The translations under genes and the position numbers were made by a program. Positions 1-6,945 of a stretch of 21,161 nucleotides of DNA are shown in pieces. Positions within the stretch are counted from its first letter, which is position 1, and each line of letters starts with the position of its first letter. The notes under the pieces are model-generated. The model ran no database searches, was not told where the DNA came from, and saw nothing but the letters and a program-made list of their open reading frames with translations. This DNA is from Agrobacterium fabrum (GTDB lineage Bacteria > Pseudomonadota > Alphaproteobacteria > Rhizobiales > Rhizobiaceae), in NCBI GenBank assembly GCA_003241215.1, contig QFOL01000036.1, positions 1-21,161 on the forward strand. The letters are read 5' to 3'.

Positions 1-36
1 TGAAGCTGGCGCGTCTACCAATTCCGCCATCTGGGC
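1..36 (-). tRNA. tRNA-Leu (partial, 5' part only)
   Basis: The reverse complement of the left edge reads as the start of a leucine tRNA: acceptor strand GCCCAGA, D-arm with GGCGGAATTGGTAGACGC, and the 5' half of an anticodon arm (CCAGC stem, then TTCA). The two visible anticodon bases are C and A, so the anticodon is CAG or CAA; comparison with known Leu isoacceptors favours CAG. The anticodon 3' base, the variable arm and the 3' end lie outside the window. A promoter sits directly upstream. Confidence 0.85.
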
Positions 37-46
37 GACGGAGAGC

Positions 47-75
47 GATGTACGAGGGCAGCCGCCCGGTGTCAA
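47..75 (-). promoter_or_regulatory. sigma-70 type promoter of the tRNA-Leu
   Basis: On the minus strand a perfect -35 TTGACA (70-75) is followed after 17 bp by TACATC (47-52). The predicted start of transcription falls a few bases before the mature 5' end of the tRNA at 36. This spacing is ideal and no other gene is served in this direction. Confidence 0.7.
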
Positions 76-155
76 CAGGCTTTTTGAACTTTTATGACGA
101 TCATTGATTTTAAAGGGAAAAAACTTGGTTGGGCCTGTTGAAACATGTCGCCGGG

Positions 156-461
156 TCAAGTGTCGAGCCCTTCATGCTTCGTTCTGTCGACATGACCGAG
201 GTCTCGCTCCGGGTCGATGATGTCGCGGATTCTCTGTTTGAGTTCCTTTGGACCGGGAAAACCGCCGTCGTGCTTGCGTTCCCATATGGTCGTGCCGTCC
301 ACGGTGATTTCGAACAGACCGCCGGTTGAGGGAACAAGGCTGACTTCGCCGATATCCGAAGCGAAGGTCTGCAAGATTTCCTGCGCCATCCAGCCTGCAC
401 GAAGCAGCCAGTTGCATTGCGTGCAATACCGGATGGTTATGCGGGGTCTTGTCTCGGCCAT
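156..461 (-). CDS. SelW/SelT/SelH (Rdx) family CxxC protein
   Basis: A 101-residue soluble protein with a CTQC motif (Cys13, Cys16) right after the first beta strand, in the segment RYCTQCNWLLRAGWMAQEIL. This is the signature of the Rdx family, the cysteine-containing bacterial relatives of selenoprotein W with a thioredoxin-like fold. A conserved GGLFEI segment follows near residues 47-52. Family members are presumed thiol-redox proteins, but the substrate is unknown. The ATG at 461 is chosen because GGGAGAG lies at good distance upstream; an in-frame TTG at 479 has no such site. It is transcribed away from the DoxX gene at 606, so the two share a 144-bp intergenic region. I am confident of the family, not of a specific role. 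Confidence 0.85.
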   Translation of the reverse strand: MAETRPRITIRYCTQCNWLLRAGWMAQEILQTFASDIGEVSLVPSTGGLFEITVDGTTIWERKHDGGFPGPKELKQRIRDIIDPERDLGHVDRTKHEGLDT

Positions 462-605
462 TCTCACTCTCTCCCTCAACGCCCGGTGGCAACAATGTTC
501 ACGATAATGTCAACCATAATAGTCATGTTTTTACCGGATGCACACTTGTTCTTAGCATGCGGCTTTGCGAACAGAGAATATCGAAGGCTGAAACGTGGAG
601 ATCCT

Positions 606-1055
606 ATGGCCCAGTTCGAGAATAGTCGTCAGCGCCTTTTCGTTCCGGCGGTCGCGCCGCTTTACAATTCGACACATGATCTGGTGGAAACGATCCTGCG
701 TGTGGCGGCCGGGCTTCTTCTCGTCACTCATGGGTTCGGCAAGATCGTCAATCCGTTTGGCGCTGTCGGCATGGTGGAGAGCCTCGGTTTCTACCCTGGC
801 GTCTTCTGGTCGCCGCTGCTCGCCGCCACTGAGTTTTTCGGCGGGATTCTGGTTGCTATCGGATTGCTCACGCGGCCGGCATCTTTCGCAGCGATGATTG
901 TCCTCTTGGTCACCGTCTATTTTCACGGCATCGTCAGGGCAGAGGGTCTGGGTGGCGCGGAGAAATCGATTCTCTGGGCGGCGATTTTCCTGTTCTTCGC
1001 TGTTCGCGGCGGCAACCGGCATTCGGTGGACGCCAAGCTCGCCCGCGAATTCTGA
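606..1055 (+). CDS. DoxX family integral membrane protein
   Basis: A 149-residue protein with four hydrophobic segments, around residues 25-45, 60-85, 92-110 and 118-135. The first carries the DoxX-type pattern RVAAGLLLVTHGFGKI and a following GxxGMVESLGFYPG loop, typical of the DoxX/YphA-like family of small four-helix inner-membrane proteins. Some family members have been tied to thiol or sulfur redox stress, but function is not established for this one. The ATG at 606 is chosen because a TGGAG site precedes it; the open frame extends upstream to 417 without family similarity. It is divergent from the CxxC Rdx protein, a pairing that might hint at a shared redox theme (inference). Confidence 0.85.
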   Translation: MAQFENSRQRLFVPAVAPLYNSTHDLVETILRVAAGLLLVTHGFGKIVNPFGAVGMVESLGFYPGVFWSPLLAATEFFGGILVAIGLLTRPASFAAMIVLLVTVYFHGIVRAEGLGGAEKSILWAAIFLFFAVRGGNRHSVDAKLAREF

Positions 1056-1137
1056 GGCGTGTCGGGCCAGGCCGCCGGCTATTGTCGCTCTGACAATACC
1101 GTGGCTCTTGAAAATCGGCTTTTCTCGTGGTGAAGCT

Positions 1138-1170
1138 GGATTCGATCGGCAATTTCAGCCGATTGAATCC
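1138..1170 (+). promoter_or_regulatory. inverted repeat in the leader of the amidotransferase gene
   Basis: Thirteen-base arms, 1138-1150 and 1158-1170, are complementary apart from one G-T pair and are separated by the loop AATTTCA. The repeat ends 22 bases before the ATG at 1193 and has no T-run, so it is not an ordinary terminator. Each arm contains a GANTC site. The right arm can also pair, over 8 bases (1157-1164), with AATCGGCT at 1113-1120, giving two mutually exclusive folds. A shorter stem, TATTGTC/GACAATA, lies at 1080-1098. Confidence 0.5.
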
Positions 1171-1192
1171 GTCGCCGTCGCCAAGAGGTTTC

Positions 1193-1891
1193 ATGCGCGT
1201 TGCAATCATAGAAAACATGGCGGGCACGCCGCATGGACAGCTGGGCGTCGCCCTGGAAGAGGCCGGGGCAGAACTGCATGTCATCCGCGCCTATGCGGGG
1301 GAGCCTCTCCCTGTCGATGCGGGCGATCACGATGCGCTTGTCGTTCTGGGCGGTGAGCAGAATGCTCTCGACGATGCGCTTTATCCCTATCTCCCGGATT
1401 TGGCGCTTTTGATGAAAACCTTTGGTGACGCAGGCAAGGCGGTCATGGGGGTTTGTCTCGGCAGCCAGCTGCTGGCGCGCGCCTATGGGGGAGAGAATAT
1501 ACTCTCCGGCCCGCCGGAATTCGGCTGGGAAGACGTGTCCCTGACGCAAGAGGGCATGGCTGATCCGCTATTGGCCGGACTGGAAAAGACCTTCCCCATT
1601 TTTCAGTGGCATTGCGATACATTCACGCTTCCGCCGGACGCCACGCGGCTTGCGACCAATGGTGCGACGCGAAACCAGGCGTTTCGCATCGGTCGGGCGG
1701 TCTACGGAACGCAGTTTCATTTTGAGGCCTCCACCACCGTGGTTGACGGCTGGTGCCGGAGATTTCCTGTTTCCGTCGAAAAAATGTCGCCGGGATGGCT
1801 GGAAAATTATGGTGAACATCGCGGTGCGCATGCGCAAATAGCCGATATGGCGGGTCTGGAAATAGCCCGCGCATGGGTGCGGCTCATCTAA
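1193..1891 (+). CDS. class I glutamine amidotransferase (GMP synthase glutaminase-like)
   Basis: A 232-residue cytosolic protein with the class I glutaminase triad: nucleophile Cys88 in GVCLGSQLLA, and His176 and Glu178 in GTQFHFEAS. The oxyanion-loop segment VLGGEQNALDD lies near residues 51-61. It is a stand-alone glutaminase domain with no synthetase domain, so it is not GuaA itself. Such proteins (sometimes called GMP synthase-related, YfeJ-like) hydrolyse Gln or gamma-glutamyl compounds, but the substrate cannot be read from sequence. The ATG at 1193 follows AGAGG at 1184-1188 and starts directly with the MRVAIIEN beta strand expected of the family; the open frame begins at 1127. The leader holds unusual hairpins. 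Confidence 0.85.
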   Translation: MRVAIIENMAGTPHGQLGVALEEAGAELHVIRAYAGEPLPVDAGDHDALVVLGGEQNALDDALYPYLPDLALLMKTFGDAGKAVMGVCLGSQLLARAYGGENILSGPPEFGWEDVSLTQEGMADPLLAGLEKTFPIFQWHCDTFTLPPDATRLATNGATRNQAFRIGRAVYGTQFHFEASTTVVDGWCRRFPVSVEKMSPGWLENYGEHRGAHAQIADMAGLEIARAWVRLI

Positions 1892-1979
1892 TAGCAGCGA
1901 CTACCGGGTTGCGAATCTGACGAAGGCTGCTCAAGATTGCCGGCGGTTCACGCTGATTGGCAACGGAGGCGCAAAGATC

Positions 1980-2168
1980 ATGTACAAGTTCGAAATCTAT
2001 CAGGACAAAGCCGGGGAATATCGCTTCCGCTTCAAGGCATCCAACGGCGAAACGATGTTTTCATCGGAAGGGTATCAGGCCAAGGCGTCGGCTATCCATG
2101 CGATCGAATCGATCAAGAGAAATTCCCCCGGCGCAGACACTGTCGATCTGACAACCATGACAGCCTGA
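1980..2168 (+). CDS. YegP-like DUF1508 (UPF0339) small protein
   Basis: A 62-residue protein matching one DUF1508 unit: YKFEIYQDKAGEYRFRFKASNGETMFSSEGYQAKASAIHAIESIKRN. E. coli YegP has two such units in tandem; this is the single-unit form common in alphaproteobacteria. The fold is a small alpha/beta unit with no known catalytic residues, and the function is unknown. A good ribosome site, GGAGG, precedes the ATG at 1980. It stands alone, 88 bp after the amidotransferase, with a GC-rich dyad (GCGCC/GGCGC) directly after its stop codon. Confidence 0.85.
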   Translation: MYKFEIYQDKAGEYRFRFKASNGETMFSSEGYQAKASAIHAIESIKRNSPGADTVDLTTMTA

Positions 2169-2345
2169 GCGCCGCCCGGCGCGAGAACCCGAAGCGCTTC
2201 GCCTGTCAGAAATGACGGGCGTATCGACAGGTGCCGGCGTAAAGATAAGATTCAGTCTTTTTTGATAATCTTCCGTTAGCATTTGTCTTTCGAGGTTTCC
2301 GGGTGGTGTCAGAGTGCCCCCGATTTGTTTTGCGTACGGGTTCTC

Positions 2346-3455
2346 ATGCGTTCATCGGCTGTGCCAGCACTTATTCTCGGTTGCCTTCTGCTTGGCGGCT
2401 GCACGTCCAGTTCCGGGCCGGAAAGCCTGGTGGTGGGTCTGCCCTCGAAGGAAACGACGAGTTCGGTCACCCCATCGGCGCCTGTGCCGCAGGCAAGTGT
2501 CGGCACCCAGCCCATCACCGCCCAGCCGCGGCAGGAGGTGCTGGCATGGGGCGGGCCGGTGCCTGAAGAACCCAGGGCCTTTTCCGCCGTCACACCCAGA
2601 GCTTCCCTGACGCAGAATGCGCCGGAAATCCGTTTGCCGGTTCCAGCGCAGGTAGGAATGGTGCGGCCGGCGGAGCGCCCCATGATCAGCCCGACGGAGC
2701 GTCCGGTACAATTGGCCATGGCTGCGGCCCCGGCGGCGAGCGCCGGTGCGCAGGTCCGCTCGCGCATTTTCCGCTCCGGCTTCAGCGATGCCAAGCCCAT
2801 CAATTTCGGCCGGGTCCAGCCCCGTCATTTCCAGGTGCATGGGGTGGATGTATCCCGCTGGCAGGCCAATATTAACTGGCCGCAGCTGCGCACGCGCGGC
2901 GCCAATTTCGCCTTCATCAAGGCGACGGATGGCGGCGATCATCTCGATCCGATGTTCCGCACCAACTGGCAGCGATCAAAGGAGGCGGGCATTCGCCGTG
3001 GCGCCTACCACTTCTTCTATTGGTGCCGCAACGCCGGCGAACAGGCGGACTGGTTCATTCGCAATGTGCCGCGCGATCCGGACGCGCTGCCGCCTGTCAT
3101 CGACGTGGAATATAACGGCGAATCGAGCTGCAAGATGCGCCTTTCGCGCGAACGTGTCCTGGAAAAAATGCGCGTCTTCATGAACAAGCTCGAGCGCCAT
3201 TACGGACAGCGGCCGATCATTTATACCGCGCCCGATTTTTACAAGGACAACCTCCAGGGCGAATTCCTGGATTATCCCTTCTGGCTGCGGGCCGTCGCCC
3301 AGCACCCGTCGGTGGTTTATCCCGGCCGCAAATGGTTGTTCTGGCAATATTCCGGTTCCGGCCTGTCGCAGGGCGTCGATGGCCGCATCGATCTCAATGT
3401 CTTCAACGGCAACGAGGATGCATGGCATCGCTGGGTGGACCGCCGTTCAAGCTGA
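2346..3455 (+). CDS. GH25 lysozyme-like lipoprotein
   Basis: A 369-residue protein with a lipoprotein signal (MRSSAVPALILGCLLLGGC, lipobox LGGC, lipidated Cys19). A Pro/Ala/Thr-rich linker follows to about residue 160, then a glycoside hydrolase family 25 domain to the end. Family hallmarks are visible: HGVDVSRW (Asp168), FIKATDGGD, RRGAYHFF, the catalytic DxE pair in VIDVEYNG (Asp253, Glu255), and WQYSGSG near the C terminus. GH25 enzymes cut the beta-1,4 bond between MurNAc and GlcNAc, so this is probably a periplasmic, membrane-anchored muramidase for cell wall remodelling. The ATG at 2346 is chosen for the lipobox spacing although its ribosome site is weak; an upstream TTG (2283) would spoil the signal. 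It ends 3 bp from the convergent transporter gene. Confidence 0.9.
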   Translation: MRSSAVPALILGCLLLGGCTSSSGPESLVVGLPSKETTSSVTPSAPVPQASVGTQPITAQPRQEVLAWGGPVPEEPRAFSAVTPRASLTQNAPEIRLPVPAQVGMVRPAERPMISPTERPVQLAMAAAPAASAGAQVRSRIFRSGFSDAKPINFGRVQPRHFQVHGVDVSRWQANINWPQLRTRGANFAFIKATDGGDHLDPMFRTNWQRSKEAGIRRGAYHFFYWCRNAGEQADWFIRNVPRDPDALPPVIDVEYNGESSCKMRLSRERVLEKMRVFMNKLERHYGQRPIIYTAPDFYKDNLQGEFLDYPFWLRAVAQHPSVVYPGRKWLFWQYSGSGLSQGVDGRIDLNVFNGNEDAWHRWVDRRSS

Positions 3456-3458
3456 TTG

Positions 3459-4334
3459 TCAGCGCGCGAATTTTCGGGCTCCCGCAACACAGAGCACCAC
3501 CACCAGCGTAACGCCGATCATGGCGGGGCTCACCTCCTCGTGCAGCAGGGTTGCGGCAAGCGCCAGTCCGAAAAAGGGCTGGAGAAGCTGCAGCTGCCCC
3601 ACCGCGGCGATGCCGCCAAGCGCCAGCCCGCGATACCAGAAGATGAAGCCGATCAGCATGCTGAACAGCGAAACATAGGCAAGGCCACCCCATGCCTGCG
3701 GATCGATGCCGGTAAGTGTTTCCGGACCGGTGATGAAGGCAAGCGGCAGCATCACTGGCAGGGAGAGAACTAGCGCCCAGGAAATGACCTGCCAGCCGCC
3801 CAGCTTGCGGGAAAGGGCGGCCCCCTCCGCATAACCCAGCCCGCAGACGATAATTGCGCCGAGCATCAGAAGATCGCCGGCAAGCGAGGCCTCGATCCCG
3901 GCAGCAAACGAATTCGAGAGCGAAAAGCCCGCAACAAGCACGCTGCCCAGACAGGAAAACAGCCAGAAGACCGGGCGTGGACGTTCACCGCCGCGCAGTA
4001 CGGCAAAGATTGCGGTTGCGAGCGGCAGCAGCCCCACGAAAACGATGGAATGCGCCGAGGTAACGTGCCGCAGGGCGAGCGCGGTCAATAGCGGGAAACC
4101 CACGACGACACCGAGCGAGACGATAAAAAGCGATGTCAGGTCATCGCGCGCTGGACGCCTTTGCCTGAACAGAAACAGTAGCGCGAGCGCCAGCAGGCCG
4201 GCAATGCTGGCGCGGGCAACGGTCAGGAACACCGGGTCGAAACCCGTCACCGCAAGGCGTGTCGCGGGCAGCGAACCGCTGAATATCACCACGCCCGCCA
4301 GTCCGTTCAGCCAGCCGCTTGTCGTCTTGTCCAT
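3459..4334 (-). CDS. EamA/DMT-family transporter (10 membrane segments)
   Basis: A 291-residue, strongly hydrophobic protein with ten predicted membrane helices made of two EamA repeats. The first repeat begins GWLNGLAGVVIFSGSLPATRLAV and the second begins near AGDLLMLGAIIVCGLGYAEGAALSRKL. This is the drug/metabolite transporter superfamily, usually exporters of amino acids or other small metabolites; the substrate cannot be told. The ATG at 4334 has a strong AGGAG 6-7 bases upstream and is preferred to the open-frame start at 4409. It is divergent from a MocR-type regulator, the usual arrangement in which the regulator controls the neighbouring transporter. It runs convergent to the GH25 gene with no room for a terminator between stops. 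Confidence 0.9.
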   Translation of the reverse strand: MDKTTSGWLNGLAGVVIFSGSLPATRLAVTGFDPVFLTVARASIAGLLALALLFLFRQRRPARDDLTSLFIVSLGVVVGFPLLTALALRHVTSAHSIVFVGLLPLATAIFAVLRGGERPRPVFWLFSCLGSVLVAGFSLSNSFAAGIEASLAGDLLMLGAIIVCGLGYAEGAALSRKLGGWQVISWALVLSLPVMLPLAFITGPETLTGIDPQAWGGLAYVSLFSMLIGFIFWYRGLALGGIAAVGQLQLLQPFFGLALAATLLHEEVSPAMIGVTLVVVLCVAGARKFAR

Positions 4335-4356
4335 TGTCAACTCCTGCGCTTTTGCC

Positions 4357-4413
4357 TTTCTTGATCCCGAATGGCTGGCGGGAACAGCGACAATCCTATA
4401 CAATTTCAAGAAA
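4357..4413. promoter_or_regulatory. candidate MocR control region with 8-bp inverted repeat
   Basis: The 84-bp space between the transporter (ATG 4334) and the MocR gene (ATG 4419) contains TTTCTTGA (4357-4364) and its exact reverse complement TCAAGAAA (4406-4413), 41 bp apart. A TATACAAT stretch (4398-4405) could be a -10 region for the regulator. MocR proteins bind pairs of sites, so these half-sites are plausible operators, but the motif is short and the assignment is an inference. Confidence 0.35.
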
Positions 4414-4418
4414 CTGTT

Positions 4419-5921
4419 ATGGTTTTGAAAGCGATACGGTTGGAGGCAAATGTGGACGGAAAGGTCGTGCCGGGCACGCGCATAGAAAAAGTGATGGCAA
4501 GTGTGCGGCAGCGCATCGCCTCGCGCAGTCTCGTGCCGGGCGCACGTCTGCCGTCGGTCAGGGCGCTGGCGAAGACCATGCAGGTTTCCACCTCCACCAT
4601 TGTCGAGGCCTACGACCGGCTTGTTGCGGATGGTACGATAAGCTCGCGTCCCGGTTCCGGTTTTTTCGTTTCGCGCCCGCTCGCACCGCTCTCGCTCGCC
4701 GATATCGAGCCGCAGCTCGACAGGGCCGTAGACCCGTTATGGGTCTCGCGGCAGGCGCTGGATGAAGGTTCCGTTCTCGCCAAACCCGGTTGCGGCTGGC
4801 TTCCCGTATCGTGGATGCCGCAGGAGGCGTTGAGGCGGGCGATGCGCGGGCTTGCCCGGGCCGACGCCGCCCTGCTGACGGATTACGGCAGCCCGATGGG
4901 GCTGCTGCCATTGCGCCAGCTCCTGTCACGCCGGCTGGCCGAACACGGGGTGCAGGCGGGCGCCAGCCAGATCATGCTCACCGATTCCGGCACGCAAGCG
5001 ATCGATCTTCTGTGCCGTTTCCTGCTGCAGCCGGGGGATACGGTTATTGTCGATGACCCCTGCTATTTCAATTTCCACGCCCTCCTGCGGGCGCATCGGG
5101 TGAAGATCGTTGGCGTTCCCTACACGCCGACCGGACCGGATCTGGTGCTTTTCGAACAGGCGCTTAAAGACCATCAGCCCCGGCTTTATATAACCAACTC
5201 CGCCATCCATAATCCGACAGGTGCGAGGCTTTCCGCCGTTTCCGCCCATCGCCTGCTGATGCTCGCCGAGCAGGTGGGGTTGACCATCATCGAGGATGAT
5301 ATTTTTGCTGATTTCGAAACCCAGGCCGCGCCCCGGCTGGCGGCCTTCGATGGTCTGAACCGCGTCGTCCAGATAGGCAGTTTTTCAAAAACACTGTCGG
5401 CCTCCGTGCGGTGCGGTTTCATCGCAGCACCCATGGCTTGGGTGGAGGCCCTGACCGATCTCAAGATCGCCACCGCTTTCGGCGGAACGCATTTTTCGGC
5501 GGCGCTGATCCTCTCGCTTTTGACCGATGGCAGTTACCGCAAGCATGTCGAAGCGCTGAGGCAGCGTCTTGCAGCGGCGATGCCGGAGGCGGCGGCGCGT
5601 CTGAGGTCGATCGGATGTGTGCCGTGGATCGAACCGCAGGCGGGCATGTTCTTATGGTGCCGCCTGCCGGACGGGGCGGACGCTGCCGATGTGGCGCGCC
5701 GGGCGCTTTCACAGCAGGTGGTGCTTGCGCCCGGCAATGTGTTCAGCTCCTCGCAGAATGCTTCCGGTTTCATGCGTTTCAACGTGTCGCAGATGGCCGG
5801 TCCGCAGGTCATGGCGGTGCTGGCGGAAGCGCTTCAGCAAGGCCCCGAACATCGCCCGTCGGAGGCGTTCTGTACGGGATCGGAACAAAATCCCGTGAAC
5901 GCCGTTTTCTCCGCAGAATGA
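4419..5921 (+). CDS. MocR-type (GntR wHTH + aminotransferase-like) regulator
   Basis: A 500-residue protein with the two-part MocR/PdxR layout. A GntR winged helix at about residues 18-88 contains RIASRSLVPGARLPSVRALAKTMQVSTSTIVEAYDRL. A fold-type I aminotransferase domain covers about 115-485. PLP-site residues are visible: HNPTG (Asn265), EDDIFADF (Asp293/294) and the Schiff-base lysine in GSFSKTLSASVRCG (Lys324). Such proteins use PLP to sense an amine or vitamin B6 compound and activate or repress a divergent gene, here a DMT exporter, which suggests the exporter's substrate is an amino compound (inference). The start is uncertain: ATG 4419 begins MVLKAIRLEA without a strong ribosome site, and ATG 4371 would add 16 residues. 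Confidence 0.88.
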   Translation: MVLKAIRLEANVDGKVVPGTRIEKVMASVRQRIASRSLVPGARLPSVRALAKTMQVSTSTIVEAYDRLVADGTISSRPGSGFFVSRPLAPLSLADIEPQLDRAVDPLWVSRQALDEGSVLAKPGCGWLPVSWMPQEALRRAMRGLARADAALLTDYGSPMGLLPLRQLLSRRLAEHGVQAGASQIMLTDSGTQAIDLLCRFLLQPGDTVIVDDPCYFNFHALLRAHRVKIVGVPYTPTGPDLVLFEQALKDHQPRLYITNSAIHNPTGARLSAVSAHRLLMLAEQVGLTIIEDDIFADFETQAAPRLAAFDGLNRVVQIGSFSKTLSASVRCGFIAAPMAWVEALTDLKIATAFGGTHFSAALILSLLTDGSYRKHVEALRQRLAAAMPEAAARLRSIGCVPWIEPQAGMFLWCRLPDGADAADVARRALSQQVVLAPGNVFSSSQNASGFMRFNVSQMAGPQVMAVLAEALQQGPEHRPSEAFCTGSEQNPVNAVFSAE

Positions 5922-5936
5922 AGAGGAGGAAACACC

Positions 5937-6254
5937 ATGACATTCGATCCCAACAACCCGCGTCCGGACCGCGATCTTCGTCCGGAAGTGAATATCAGCA
6001 ATGAACCGCGTGCCCGCACGTCGTCGTCCTGGGTGCCGTGGTTGGCGATCATCGTCGTTGTATTGGTGGGCGTTTTCGCCTGGTCGCAGATGAGCGGCCC
6101 GACCACCGATCCGGCCACGACGTCCTCCACCACGCCGCCTGCGGCAACGGATCAGGCGCCGGCGCCCATGGCTCCGACCGCTCCGGCAACACCGCCTGCG
6201 AACAATACCGCACCGGCAAGCCCGAATACGGGCGGCACACAGACCCAGCCGTAA
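5937..6254 (+). CDS. small single-span membrane protein with Pro/Thr/Ala-rich tail
   Basis: A 105-residue protein with a charged N-terminal stretch (PNNPRPDRDLRPEVNI) and one membrane segment at about residues 33-50 (WVPWLAIIVVVLVGVFAW). A low-complexity tail rich in Pro, Thr and Ala follows and probably lies in the periplasm. No enzymatic motif is present, and the function is unknown. It has an excellent ribosome site (GAGGAGG) and starts 15 bp after the MocR stop codon, so it may be co-transcribed, though similarity of role is not implied. A strong terminator follows. Similar short TM-plus-PTA-tail proteins are common in rhizobia. Confidence 0.75.
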   Translation: MTFDPNNPRPDRDLRPEVNISNEPRARTSSSWVPWLAIIVVVLVGVFAWSQMSGPTTDPATTSSTTPPAATDQAPAPMAPTAPATPPANNTAPASPNTGGTQTQP

Positions 6255-6272
6255 CGGGCTTACTGATATGAT

Positions 6273-6303
6273 AAAACCGCCTGCCTCCGGGCAGGCGGTT
6301 TTT
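6273..6303. terminator. bidirectional intrinsic terminator
   Basis: A 9-bp GC-rich stem, CCGCCTGCC (6277-6285) with GGCAGGCGG (6290-6298), has a TCCG tetraloop. It is flanked by AAAA on the left and TTTTT on the right. It therefore ends transcripts from the small membrane protein gene (plus) and from the convergent Rrf2 gene (minus, stop at 6333). Confidence 0.9.
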
Positions 6304-6332
6304 CTTTGCGACAGGCGGTCCTTATCCGCCCC

Positions 6333-6791
6333 CTAAAGCTGCTCCATCGCGGAAGGGTGGTTGGAAACCCTGGACCAGCGGCTGATCGATTCCTGTGCCA
6401 GTTGCGAAAGGGCAATGCTTCCGAAGCGGGACAGCAGAATGTCTTCCGCTTCCTTCATGGCGTCGAAAAGTGCTGCATTGACGGCCTGTTCGATGACGCA
6501 GTTCGGGTTGTCGCCAGCCAGCCCGATCGAGAACAGTTCCGGCGCGCCAAGCGCCCGGTAAATATCGAGCAGCGTGATTTCGCTGAGCGGCCGCGCCAGC
6601 AGCCACCCGCCGCCATGGCCTTTTTCCGACGAGACATAACCATGCTCGCGCAAGCCGGCCATTGTCCTGCGCACCACCACCGGATTGGTCTGAAGCATCG
6701 CCGCGATGCTCTCGGATGTCGCCGCACCCTTATGATTTTCCATATGGATCAGAATATGCAGCACCCGTGAAAGGCGCGTGTCGTGTCTCAT
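6333..6791 (-). CDS. Rrf2-family transcriptional regulator
   Basis: A 152-residue protein with an N-terminal winged helix (about residues 5-68): RLSRVLHILIHMENH, SESIAAMLQTNPVVVRRTMAGLREHGYVSSEKGHGGGW, then the LARPLSEITLLDIYRALG dimer helix. This is the Rrf2 family layout. Well-studied members (IscR, NsrR, RirA) hold an Fe-S cluster through three cysteines; this protein has only one cysteine (Cys98), so it cannot use that ligand set. It may sense through the single thiol or through a ligand. The ATG at 6791 gives the family-typical start, and the open frame begins at 6845. It is divergent from a thioredoxin-reductase-like gene, and two dyad repeats lie between them, so autoregulation and control of that gene are likely. 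Confidence 0.85.
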   Translation of the reverse strand: MRHDTRLSRVLHILIHMENHKGAATSESIAAMLQTNPVVVRRTMAGLREHGYVSSEKGHGGGWLLARPLSEITLLDIYRALGAPELFSIGLAGDNPNCVIEQAVNAALFDAMKEAEDILLSRFGSIALSQLAQESISRWSRVSNHPSAMEQL

Positions 6792-6834
6792 TGTCCAAAC
6801 CCGTTTGTTTACACCGACGCTACCACTTTCGAGG

Positions 6835-6859
6835 TGACGTAACAATATAAGTTGCGTGA
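6835..6859. promoter_or_regulatory. operator repeat 1 of the Rrf2/flavoprotein intergenic region
   Basis: This 25-bp element shares 22 of 25 bases with the element at 6876-6900, starting exactly 41 bp earlier. It is an imperfect dyad (TGACG...CGTGA outer arms) around the AT-rich core AACAATATAAGT. Read on the minus strand the core contains TATATT, a possible -10 for the Rrf2 gene. It is probably a binding site for the Rrf2 protein. Confidence 0.7.
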
Positions 6860-6862
6860 CTA

Positions 6863-6892
6863 TTGACTCCGAAAATCACGTAACAATATAAG
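6863..6892 (+). promoter_or_regulatory. promoter of the flavoprotein gene
   Basis: A -35 TTGACT (6863-6868) is followed after 18 bp by TATAAG (6887-6892), or after 17 bp by ATATAA. The -10 lies inside the second operator repeat, so a bound repressor would block RNA polymerase. A GANTC methylation site (6865-6869) overlaps the -35. Confidence 0.65.
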
Positions 6893-6900
6893 TATCGTGA
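6876..6900. promoter_or_regulatory. operator repeat 2 of the Rrf2/flavoprotein intergenic region
   Basis: A 25-bp dyad with TCACG and CGTGA outer arms, almost identical to the element at 6835-6859. The 41-bp period (about four helical turns) puts both on the same DNA face. It covers the predicted -10 of the flavoprotein gene and ends 45 bp before that gene's start codon. Confidence 0.75.
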
Positions 6901-6945
6901 AATGAACGGGCACTTCCGCCTCCCTCCTGAAACGATGGGTGCATC

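Noticed and set aside
1937..2215. Longer open frames overlapping the YegP-like gene in other frames
   Set aside because: Only the 62-residue frame matches a family and has a GGAGG site; the others have no support.
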